Source of the DNA: Methylococcaceae bacterium UBA6146
Lineage (GTDB): Bacteria; Pseudomonadota; Gammaproteobacteria; Methylococcales; Methylomonadaceae
Length of the DNA stretch: 64,000 bases
Assembly: GCA_002422395.1 (NCBI GenBank)
Contig: DIUY01000009.1
Location: forward strand, 158,531-222,530
Direction: 5' to 3'
Every line of letters begins with the position of its first letter. Positions within the stretch are counted from its first letter, which is position 1. The notes under the pieces are model-generated. The model had not been told where the DNA came from, made no database searches, and worked only from the letters and a program-made list of their open reading frames with translations. This document shows positions 1 through 6,899 of the stretch, piece by piece. A program made the translations under genes and the position numbers.

Positions 1-284
1 TACAAAGTTACGCTTTTTTTAGGGGTGTACTTTGTTGCTTGGGCAATTATTTTATCGCTTGGAAAATAAAATGTATTTAATGGCAATCCAGAGGTATTAA
101 ATAACCACGTCTTAACCCAAGGAACAAGTAACCCATCAAATATAGGCATACTTCTTCCATTAAGGGTAATGGAGCTTTTTTCATTTTTTGATGAATTATC
201 TGACTTACTAAACTTTATCTCATCAATTAACGACCTTGATTCGGGAGTAATGGGGTCAATATCTGACTTACTTCCTCCGGCCAT
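1..284 (-). CDS. partial hypothetical protein, runs off left edge
   Basis: An open frame reads leftward from an ATG at 284 (starting MAGGSKSD) to the window edge, so about 94 codons are visible and the C-terminus is missing. Its start lies inside the small upstream ORF (227-412) in another frame, an overlap of 58 nt, and an AGGA sits directly against the ATG, a poor ribosome-site spacing. The visible part contains ITLNGRSMPIFDG and ends in a K/T-rich stretch. I recognise no family. The overlap could be translational coupling, or the two frames could be one gene broken by a frameshift. Confidence 0.45.
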   Translation of the reverse strand, partial: MAGGSKSDIDPITPESRSLIDEIKFSKSDNSSKNEKSSITLNGRSMPIFDGLLVPWVKTWLFNTSGLPLNTFYFPSDKIIAQATKYTPKKSVTL

Positions 285-412
285 TCCTGAACTGGAGTGT
301 CGAACAGGTAACCCAGCAACTCCTCCGACTTCGGGTCGTTGCGTTTGATCAGTCCTGCCCTTGCCATTTCGACTGATATTATATATGCTGTCATAGGGTT
401 TATTTTTTCCAT
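227..412 (-). CDS. small hypothetical protein (61 aa)
   Basis: A 61-residue ORF starts MEKINPMTAYIISVEMARAG and is preceded by AGGA eight bases upstream of the ATG, which supports the start. It has no signal peptide or membrane segment and no family I recognise. It overlaps the beginning of the next leftward ORF by 58 nt. It lies beyond the leader-distal end of the CRISPR array and could be a small immunity- or antitoxin-like protein, but nothing in the sequence shows that. Confidence 0.4.
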   Translation of the reverse strand: MEKINPMTAYIISVEMARAGLIKRNDPKSEELLGYLFDTPVQEWPEEVSQILTPLLPNQGR

Positions 413-475
413 TATGTAATCCTATCGTTTCAATTCTGCCATCAATTGGCGTTCTAAAAAAAGCATCAATGCTAC

Positions 476-1913
476 CGGTTCATCCCCGCGGGTGCGGGGA
501 ACGCATTATGCAGTTAAACTGCACCTTTGTATTAAACGGTTCATCCCCGCGGGTGCGGGGAACGCTATCAGCAGGACTTGCTGGCACTGGCAAAAGCCGG
601 TTCATCCCCGCGGGTGCGGGGAACGCGTTGCAGCAAGACACCGGCGCACAGCCGCAGGCGGAGACGGTTCATCCCCGCGGGTGCGGGGAACGCTTGATCT
701 TTCGTTAGATACCGGTCATGTTGCCCGGTTCATCCCCGCGGGTGCGGGGAACGCACATCTCTAAACGGGTTTTATCATTCCAATTCCGGTTCATCCCCGC
801 GGGTGCGGGGAACGCTGGCTAGTAATTACCGCGATGTAGAAAACCAACGGTTCATCCCCGCGGGTGCGGGGAACGCCTGCTTAAAGAGGGGATAAGATAA
901 TTTTTTTTCGGTTCATCCCCGCGGGTGCGGGGAACGCCAACCAGTCCAGCCGCCCAATCCAGCGGCTATCGGTTCATCCCCGCGGGTGCGGGGAACGCTT
1001 TGGCGGTTAAGCGCCAACGCCAACAGGTAGCGGTTCATCCCCGCGGGTGCGGGGAACGCCACCACCACTTTTAAAAAAAGTGATAGGGAAACGGTTCATC
1101 CCCGCGGGTGCGGGGAACGCATCTATAGGCCGTTCTGCAGTTTGAGCAGTTGCGGTTCATCCCCGCGGGTGCGGGGAACGCTCATGACTCCATCCCCTGA
1201 TGAAAGTATAGCTCGGTTCATCCCCGCGGGTGCGGGGAACGCGATGGATTAGATAGGGTGATGTTTCGATTGGTCGGTTCATCCCCGCGGGTGCGGGGAA
1301 CGCTGGTTATGGTTATGGCAAGCTTTATGCAAACCCGGTTCATCCCCGCGGGTGCGGGGAACGCAGCCGCCGAAATTGTCCAGGTTGCAACGGTAACGGT
1401 TCATCCCCGCGGGTGCGGGGAACGCATTCGGGTTGGTGCGTTCTCTAATGTCGTTGACGGTTCATCCCCGCGGGTGCGGGGAACGCTTCCAGGGAAACAC
1501 TTGCACCCATTAAAATGGCGGTTCATCCCCGCGGGTGCGGGGAACGCCCCGTTTAATACTTCAACGGTCAACGCGTCACCGGTTCATCCCCGCGGGTGCG
1601 GGGAACGCTTCCAAAATATCGTCCCGGCGTGTCGCAGGGACGGTTCATCCCCGCGGGTGCGGGGAACGCTTTTTAGCCGCGCTTTTATGCCACTTGCCCA
1701 ACGGTTCATCCCCGCGGGTGCGGGGAACGCCTTGTCGCCGTTTTGGGCGACTTCAAACAGGGCGGTTCATCCCCGCGGGTGCGGGGAACGCACGCACCAT
1801 GCCCTTTGCCCAGTCAAGAAGGGCGGTTCATCCCCGCGGGTGCGGGGAACGCTTCATCCGCCCTTTGGTCGGCAAACATATCCACGGTTCATCCCCGCGG
1901 GTGCGGGGAACGC
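476..1913 (-). CRISPR. type I-E CRISPR array, 24 repeats / 23 spacers
   Basis: Twenty-four copies of a 29-bp repeat begin at 476, 537, 598 and 665, then every 61 bp to 1885. On the plus strand the repeat starts CGGTTCATCCCCGCGGGTGC and ends GGGGAACGC. Its complement starts GCGTTCCCCGC and ends GATGAACCG, like the Escherichia I-E repeat, so crRNA is read leftward. The palindrome CCCCGC..GCGGGG forms the Cas6e hairpin. I see no mismatch in any repeat, including the leader-distal one at 476. Twenty-two spacers are 32 nt; the one at 627-664 is 38 nt. No two spacers match each other, and I found no match to the rest of the window by eye. Open frames through the array (for example 1258-1935) are artefacts of the repeat. 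Confidence 0.99.
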
Positions 1914-2001
1914 ACTTATCTTAACTGATTGTTAGATAAACAGAAATAACCTTGCCAAAATTTCACCGGATTTTCCGGCATTTTCCAGGTTGTTAAAGAG
2001 C
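1914..2001 (-). promoter_or_regulatory. CRISPR leader
   Basis: The 88 bp between the cas2 stop and the first (newest) repeat at 1885-1913 are AT-rich and lie on the side expected for a leader of a leftward array. Read on the minus strand the segment contains CTTTAACAACCTGGAAAATG and a T-rich tract just before the first repeat. In I-E systems this region drives array transcription and directs spacer integration, usually with IHF. I could not identify a convincing IHF site by eye. Confidence 0.75.
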
Positions 2002-2295
2002 TCAGGATTCATTGTCTTCCACGGGGAAAAAAGAGACCAATTTTAGGCCGTCCAGCTCGACCGGCATGCGGCGGTTTTTGCCTAGGGTCATAAAATCGAA
2101 ACCGGATTCGGTGTTGGTGCTCCACGTCATGACGGCGTTGCCGTCTTCGATACCCTCTTCAATCTGTGACCAGATCATGTCGCGGACTTTGGTGGACAGA
2201 TCGCCAACGTAAACACCGGCGCGGATTTCTATTAGCCAAACCGCCAGCCGCCCGCGCAACCTTGGCGGCACGTTTTCAACTACGATGACCAACAT
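2002..2295 (-). CDS. cas2: CRISPR-associated endoribonuclease Cas2, type I-E
   Basis: This 97-residue protein matches the Cas2e family over its whole length (MLVIVVENVPPRLRGRLAVW at the start, then RAGVYVGD, and NTESGFDF in the middle). Cas2 dimers bridge two Cas1 dimers in the integrase complex that inserts new spacers at the leader end. The start overlaps the cas1 3' end by 20 nt, so the two are co-translated, and the gene ends 88 bp before the array. Length is normal for the family (about 94-97 aa). Confidence 0.97.
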   Translation of the reverse strand: MLVIVVENVPPRLRGRLAVWLIEIRAGVYVGDLSTKVRDMIWSQIEEGIEDGNAVMTWSTNTESGFDFMTLGKNRRMPVELDGLKLVSFFPVEDNES

Positions 2296-3187
2296 CGCCG
2301 ATGCTCTCTGGGTTGGGAATGGCTGGGGCTATGGATTCTTCAAAAGATTTGGGGATTTCCAATTCCCCAGCCGCCAGCACGTCCTCGATGGTTGGGATGA
2401 TTTTCTTGAGGATTTTACTTTGCCGGAAAATGTCACGGCACATTAGCCGGACTTCACGCTCAGGGTCGCGGTAATTTTTGGCGGCGATTTTGAAGGCATG
2501 GGGGATGATGTCGTCAAATTTGAACAAGTCGGCGATGTCGTAAACGAACGACAGCGGCTTGCCGGTGTGGATGAAGCCGATGGCGGGCGCGTAACCGGCG
2601 GCCAGCACGGCGGCTTCGCTGATGCCGTAGAGACAGGCGGTGGCGGAGCTGATGCACCGGTTGGCAGTGTCGCTGTTATCCCACTGGGTGTGGTCGTAGT
2701 TACGGCCTTTCCATTCAACCCCGGCTTGTTTGGCGAGCAGTTGGTAGATTTTTTTCACCCGCGCACCTTCTATGCCACGCAATTGTTCAACGCTGCGGCG
2801 TTCCGGCGGTTTTTCGCCGAAGCGGATTTCGTACATTTTGCGCACCACTTTCAAGCGTGCCGCATCGTCCAAGGCAAGCTTGGCTTGGTACAGCAGGCGG
2901 TCGGAGCGTGCCCCGCCGGGCTGGCCTGAGGCATACAATCTGACCCCCGCTTCACCGACCCAAACCAATAAGGTGCCAGCCCTGGCCGCCAGCGCGGCGG
3001 CGTGGTGCGACACGCGTGTGCCGGGTTCGAGCATGATGCAGGCGATGCTGCCGACGGGGATGTGGGTGCGGATGCCGGTTTCGTCAATGACGACAAACGC
3101 GCCGTCTTTGACATCGACCTGGCCTTTTTCAATGAAAACAAGGGAGACGCGTTCTTTCATGGCGATAGGTTTAAGGGGAGGGAGCAT
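2276..3187 (-). CDS. cas1: CRISPR-associated endonuclease/integrase Cas1, type I-E
   Basis: This 303-residue Cas1e is the spacer integrase. It closely follows the Escherichia protein from the N-terminal LKPI..KERVSLVF through the conserved IPVGSIACIMLEPGTRVSHH to the end GDVGHRS. The metal ligands are visible: E140 (LRGIEGARV), H207 (GFIHTGKP) and D220 (YDIADL). GGAAAACTA precedes the chosen ATG. The gene is separated from cas6e by 194 bp containing a palindromic mobile element, so its transcription may be partly uncoupled from the upstream cas genes. Confidence 0.98.
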   Translation of the reverse strand: MLPPLKPIAMKERVSLVFIEKGQVDVKDGAFVVIDETGIRTHIPVGSIACIMLEPGTRVSHHAAALAARAGTLLVWVGEAGVRLYASGQPGGARSDRLLYQAKLALDDAARLKVVRKMYEIRFGEKPPERRSVEQLRGIEGARVKKIYQLLAKQAGVEWKGRNYDHTQWDNSDTANRCISSATACLYGISEAAVLAAGYAPAIGFIHTGKPLSFVYDIADLFKFDDIIPHAFKIAAKNYRDPEREVRLMCRDIFRQSKILKKIIPTIEDVLAAGELEIPKSFEESIAPAIPNPESIGDVGHRS

Positions 3188-3271
3188 TAGTTTTCCAGTT
3201 TTTATTAGAATAGCTTGCAGGGGTTGAGCGCTTTATTCTAGGGTTCGATTATTATTACATTAACAATCAAG

Positions 3272-3378
3272 GGTGGTGGGTTAAATGTGGTTGGAGTACA
3301 AGCCAAGGCTTGTGCTGAGGCAAACCAAAGTTTGCACTCCAACTTATAAAGGTGCAACTACAGATTTAACCTACCACC
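3272..3378. mobile_element. MITE-like palindromic element, copy A (in cas operon)
   Basis: A 107-bp element has terminal inverted repeats (GGTGGTGGGTTAAAT at left, its near-complement ending CTACCACC at right) and an internal pair (GGAGTACAAGCC, TTTGCACTCC). It lies between two copies of the 8-mer CAATCAAG (3264-3271 and 3379-3386), which look like a target-site duplication. The right copy contains the cas6e stop codon, so the element landed exactly at the end of cas6e. Related copies are at 12978-13087 and 28633-28741. It has no coding capacity. Confidence 0.85.
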
Positions 3379-3381
3379 CAA

Positions 3382-4002
3382 TCAAGTTCTTGCCACCGAC
3401 AATAAACCACAGCCGAAAGCTTTAGCCGGACCGATGCCTTGTTTTATTTGCTCCATAAACATATCCGGTTCTTGGACAGTTAAAACCCCTTCAAAGGCAA
3501 CAGGTACAATCTTGCCGCCATGGCCTTTTGGGCGCTGCCCATCCCTTTTATAAAAATACAAAGGCGGACATGGGCGAACCAACAAACTATCCAATTGCGC
3601 CCAGGTTTGCAGCTTGCGTTCTATCCAGTTTTTCTGATCTTCCTCTTTTATCAAAGGCACTCGGTTAGATTTTATAACGCCTTTGCTGTTTTTCCGCTCT
3701 TGCTGATCTTTAATCGTTTTAACCGGATTGGCAACCAGCAAAAAGCGCAAACGCTGATTTTTAGGCACGGATAAAGGGTACTCCCGTGTACCTAGCAGCT
3801 TGATTTGTTCATTTACAGAACTTGGAGCCATCTCGGACTGCATCAATATGGATGCACCAACCCCCGCTTGTTGTTGCTCGACTCTAAACAAAAAGCGTCT
3901 AGGCTTATCGTCCTGGCCTGGAAACAGTAACCACAAATCTTGATGTATTTGGTAAATAGTCTTCGGCTTTCTAAAATCAATAAAGACTTTACTCAAGTAC
4001 AT
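3382..4002 (-). CDS. cas6e: crRNA-processing endoribonuclease Cas6e
   Basis: Cas6e (CasE) cleaves the pre-crRNA 3' of each repeat hairpin and stays bound as part of Cascade. I place the start at 4002 (MYLSKVFID) rather than the upstream ATG because AGGAGG lies six bases before it and the family begins MYLSK. The protein is 206 aa. The catalytic histidine is H20 (IYQIHQDLW), the RNA-contacting ANPVKTI and RVPLIKEE segments are present, and the C-terminus GIGPAKAFGCGLLS is the conserved glycine-rich loop. The start overlaps cas5e by 14 nt. The stop codon lies in the direct repeat of the adjacent mobile element. Confidence 0.96.
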   Translation of the reverse strand: MYLSKVFIDFRKPKTIYQIHQDLWLLFPGQDDKPRRFLFRVEQQQAGVGASILMQSEMAPSSVNEQIKLLGTREYPLSVPKNQRLRFLLVANPVKTIKDQQERKNSKGVIKSNRVPLIKEEDQKNWIERKLQTWAQLDSLLVRPCPPLYFYKRDGQRPKGHGGKIVPVAFEGVLTVQEPDMFMEQIKQGIGPAKAFGCGLLSVART

Positions 4003-4684
4003 GTTCGCCTCCTGCACCTAAAATAGTGATTTTTCGGTTGTTAAATTGCCGTACGGTTGTTGCAAACAAGGGTTGGTCGCGCACCATCATAGGTGTGCCT
4101 CCAGCCAATTCATGTTCGCTGTAGAGCGTGCCCTGATAAGGCGCAATTTGGCTTAACGCCGCTTGGACATTTTCGGCGCTTATCACGGCTTCATAGAGTG
4201 GACGTTGTATCGGGCAAGAACGCCGTCCTAAAAACGGCGTGTAAACAGGCTTTTGGATAGCTTGTTTAATCCTCTCCAAACCATAATAAGCCTTTTCTGT
4301 AAATTCCAGTGCCAAGGTAAATTCGGCATCACAGAGATATTCGCGCCGCGACACAATGGCTTCCGGCCTTGGTTTTCCATCGACTTTTCTGGCGTGTTGA
4401 ACGGTATGAAAGTCGGTGATTTTTTGCATGGACACTGGCAGTTTTGGCAGTGAATTTTCCCGCTGGGCAATTTCGCGCCGGTTAGCCCTGACGGTTAGCT
4501 TAAAACTATTATCCAGGGCTTTTAATTCAGCTAAATCCTCTCGTTCTAACCCTAGACACGCGCCCAACAGACCGATAATTGCGCTACGGGTGGGGAAAAT
4601 CAGGCTGGGGCGATAATCTTCATAGGTATGCCCACCCCACGCCTGCATGGCCCCTTGCAGTTTAATGATGAGAAAGTCTTGCAT
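3989..4684 (-). CDS. cas5e: Cascade subunit Cas5e (CasD)
   Basis: This 231-residue Cas5e binds the 5' handle of the crRNA and caps the Cas7 backbone. The family signature is clear: LQGAMQAWGGHTYEDYRPS near the N-terminus, FPTRSAIIGLLGACLG, then YLCDAEFTLALE and FLGRRSCPIQRPLY. The gene starts 3 bp after cas7e and overlaps cas6e, a tight operon. Length is usual for the family. Confidence 0.96.
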   Translation of the reverse strand: MQDFLIIKLQGAMQAWGGHTYEDYRPSLIFPTRSAIIGLLGACLGLEREDLAELKALDNSFKLTVRANRREIAQRENSLPKLPVSMQKITDFHTVQHARKVDGKPRPEAIVSRREYLCDAEFTLALEFTEKAYYGLERIKQAIQKPVYTPFLGRRSCPIQRPLYEAVISAENVQAALSQIAPYQGTLYSEHELAGGTPMMVRDQPLFATTVRQFNNRKITILGAGGEHVLE

Positions 4685-4687
4685 AGT

Positions 4688-5857
4688 TTATGCCTTGCCG
4701 TCGTTTTGTAGCCATTGCTCCAGTTCGGCTAAGGTTTTTAGGCGTTGATCTTGTATGGTGCAGTCTTCAATGCTGAAAAAACCTGTTGCATCTTGTAAGC
4801 CGTAAGCGTCATAAATCCTGTTTTTATAGTCGCAGAAGGCGTTGATTGAGGGTTTACGAAATCCGCCGCTTTTGCCTCTAGCAACGGGTTCTTCAAAGGC
4901 GTTGGCCAGGGATATGGGCATGTCGCTTAATGATACGCAGGCAAAGTCGGCAAGGTTGTCTGCGGCTGTGCTGTTACGCTTGGCATTTGGAATAACAGTG
5001 GCTAACATGTGCAAAACATGCGCCGCGACTTCTAACGCCTTTTCGCGGCTGATCTCACCCATATTTTCTTGTAATTGGCTCAAGTTGAGCGAAGCATAAC
5101 GGTAAAATACGCCAGCACTGAATTCTTGGGTATCGAGATGCGCTGAACCAGTATCTCCAGCTTCTTGGGTCAAATCATCAACGGCAGTGAACCAATCGAT
5201 GTCTCCATCTACTGTGTGAGTCGTGATGACGTGAGCGACGGCAAGAGCAGCATCAACAGATGTCATAATCCCCGATGTCGCCATCCGTCCTGACAAGGCA
5301 ATATCAACACTGTTTTGGAACGCAGCATTGAATTTTCTGAAACTATCTTTTTTGGTTTCCTTATCCCAAATTTTTTGAAAAGTCTTTTCGTCGTCAATAT
5401 GCTCAGTCTGAAGTTGCTGATAAAGTTCACAGTACTTTTCGATTTCATAGACTGACCAAGCGGCAACAGCTCCTGATTCGGTGCCTTCGAGCTTTATCCT
5501 GTCAACATCATTGCCTTGGCCTTTTTTTACTTTTTCTTCCAATTCTTTAATTTCTTTGACGCCCGCTACTGACATTAATACTACATCAATAACGGTTTCA
5601 GGAAATTTGTCTTTCAGCAATTTACGGTATTTGTCCCGAAGTAGAGTCAGTTGTTTGGTGCGTTCCGATGGCTTGCCAAACTGTGTCTCATAAAAGGGAG
5701 AAGTACGAAGTGCTCGTTTCAAGCTCTGGCTGGAAATCCGCACCCGCCGAGTGCCACCAAATACGGCTGTTTTTTGCATGCCCATATCATCACGGTTTAA
5801 GCATGAAGAGTTATGGGAAATTAGGATATGGTAATTGACAAAGTTTTTATCAGACAT
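4688..5857 (-). CDS. cas7e: Cascade backbone subunit Cas7e (CasC/Cse4)
   Basis: Cas7e forms the six-subunit filament along the crRNA spacer. I start it at 5857 (MSDKNFVNYHILISH), which has AAGGAACCCAAC before the ATG; the frame extends 27 codons further upstream, but that part overlaps the preceding gene. The protein is 389 aa. Typical motifs are SHNSSCLNRDD, KTAVFGGTRRVRISSQSLKR and SGRMATSGIMTSVDAALAVA. Its start overlaps the DUF2442 stop by 8 nt, so it is translationally coupled to the inserted pair rather than directly to cse2, which is unusual. Confidence 0.96.
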   Translation of the reverse strand: MSDKNFVNYHILISHNSSCLNRDDMGMQKTAVFGGTRRVRISSQSLKRALRTSPFYETQFGKPSERTKQLTLLRDKYRKLLKDKFPETVIDVVLMSVAGVKEIKELEEKVKKGQGNDVDRIKLEGTESGAVAAWSVYEIEKYCELYQQLQTEHIDDEKTFQKIWDKETKKDSFRKFNAAFQNSVDIALSGRMATSGIMTSVDAALAVAHVITTHTVDGDIDWFTAVDDLTQEAGDTGSAHLDTQEFSAGVFYRYASLNLSQLQENMGEISREKALEVAAHVLHMLATVIPNAKRNSTAADNLADFACVSLSDMPISLANAFEEPVARGKSGGFRKPSINAFCDYKNRIYDAYGLQDATGFFSIEDCTIQDQRLKTLAELEQWLQNDGKA

Positions 5858-6107
5858 GTTGGGTTCCTTGGGTTTGTAATAAGTCATGCAAAAATTCAGG
5901 GGCCAAATCGGCACCGTTGGGCCAGACGATAGTGTCAAGTTCGGTGTCTAGTTTGACTTGGCTAAACAGCTTGACATCTTTAAGGGGTTCAAACACCGCT
6001 CCCCATAATTCTTTGCTCAAATCAACGGCACCTTCTGCACCGTCGTTAAACTTGAGCCAGAGTTGGTAGTCTTTAAGATGCTTAGCATCGGTAACGTGCA
6101 AGATCAT
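5850..6107 (-). CDS. DUF2442-family protein inside the cas operon
   Basis: A protein of 85 aa, started at 6107 (MILHVTDAKHLKDYQLWLKF) where GGAG lies eight bases upstream; an upstream in-frame ATG would run through the previous gene. The pattern LKFNDGAEGAVDLSKELW and the closing TIVWPNGADLAPEFLHDLL are those of DUF2442. DUF2442 genes commonly sit next to DUF4160 genes and the pair is suspected to be a toxin-antitoxin-like module. It is not a normal I-E gene. It lies 5 bp after DUF4160 and overlaps cas7e by 8 nt, so it is transcribed and probably translated with Cascade. Confidence 0.85.
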   Translation of the reverse strand: MILHVTDAKHLKDYQLWLKFNDGAEGAVDLSKELWGAVFEPLKDVKLFSQVKLDTELDTIVWPNGADLAPEFLHDLLQTQGTQHV

Positions 6108-6112
6108 TGCGT

Positions 6113-6370
6113 TTACTCCAAAGGGGCTATGGGTTTTAAAGGCTCTCGTCGTTGGCAGCAGCGCCAGTTGTCCAGTAATTCTTCCTGATGCAAGTCCAGC
6201 CATTCCAGCACATGCTTTAGCGCCCGTTTAGGGAACTTTCCCTCTACGACGCCACCATCAATGGTGACGATGATTTCATAATCGCTGTACTTGGCGTGGA
6301 AGTGCGGCGGACTGTGGTCTGACCAATACATGGTGATGATAATGCCCAAAAAACGGCTGATGATGGGCAT
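6113..6370 (-). CDS. DUF4160-family protein inside the cas operon
   Basis: An 85-residue DUF4160 protein: MPIISRFLGIIITMYWSDHS then PPHFHAKYSDYE, ending in HVLEWLDLHQEELLDNW. DUF4160 proteins are small and of unknown biochemistry, usually next to DUF2442. The ATG lies only 2 bp after the cse2 stop and the upstream AAAGAAG gives a weak ribosome site, so translation probably depends on cse2. Neither gene belongs to the canonical I-E set, and the pair interrupts the Cascade order cse2-cas7. A role as an operon stabiliser or Cas-linked addiction module is inference. Confidence 0.85.
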   Translation of the reverse strand: MPIISRFLGIIITMYWSDHSPPHFHAKYSDYEIIVTIDGGVVEGKFPKRALKHVLEWLDLHQEELLDNWRCCQRREPLKPIAPLE

Positions 6371-6372
6371 GG

Positions 6373-6891
6373 TCAGTCTTCTTTGATGTCTTGGGTTTGT
6401 GGGGGTGCGGATAGATAAAAATCCTGCATTAAACGGCGTTTACTGCTTTCGCTTTTTTCCTTGGTTTTTCCCCAATGGAATAGCATGTCACCAAATACTG
6501 TGTAGTCGATTGTTGCATTTGGCTTTAACTGTAGTAATTGTTGCAGAAGTCGTCTTAGTTGAATTAAGTCTTGAGGATATTCTGATCGTATAACTAGAAA
6601 TAATCGGCGATCTTTTATTTTTTTTGCTTCGAATAATTTGTAAAGCAATGCCCCAAAACTTTTAGCACCTTCTTTGTGATGAACGAAAGGCAAAAAGTAA
6701 ACCAGTCGAGCGGCTTGCGAAATGCTATTGGTGGCAAATACGGTATCCTGAATCAGCCGATAAAATACCGGATTAGTCCGTAAATCATCGGCTTCAACTT
6801 CACGCCGAATTGATGCTTGCTCGCCGTTGCTTAACGAGTCATATTTTTTAATAAGCCCCACATAATCTTTAGGAAGCGGTTTAATATTCAT
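6373..6891 (-). CDS. cse2: Cascade small subunit Cse2 (Cas11e/CasB)
   Basis: This 172-residue helical protein forms the Cascade belly dimer that stabilises the R-loop. The family is shown by the tract DDLRTNPVFYRLIQ, a helix starting ARLVYFLPFVHH, and the C-terminal WGKTKEKSESSKRRLMQDFY, which carries the conserved basic face. It starts 8 bp after cse1. Its stop is only 2 bp from the inserted DUF4160 start. Confidence 0.95.
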   Translation of the reverse strand: MNIKPLPKDYVGLIKKYDSLSNGEQASIRREVEADDLRTNPVFYRLIQDTVFATNSISQAARLVYFLPFVHHKEGAKSFGALLYKLFEAKKIKDRRLFLVIRSEYPQDLIQLRRLLQQLLQLKPNATIDYTVFGDMLFHWGKTKEKSESSKRRLMQDFYLSAPPQTQDIKED

Positions 6892-6899
6892 TATTTCTC

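Noticed and set aside
476..1913. Self-targeting spacers against the integrated elements in this window
   Set aside because: I compared spacers by eye with the element genes and saw no match; a proper alignment search would be needed to exclude partial matches.
469..1935. Several open frames of 60-225 codons through the CRISPR array
   Set aside because: They consist of the repeat translated over and over (HPRGCGER, SSPRVRGT, FIPAGAGNA) and have no ribosome sites; the array explains them.
2498..3227. Plus-strand frames opposite cas1
   Set aside because: They are antisense shadows of a well-supported Cas1 gene and resemble no family.
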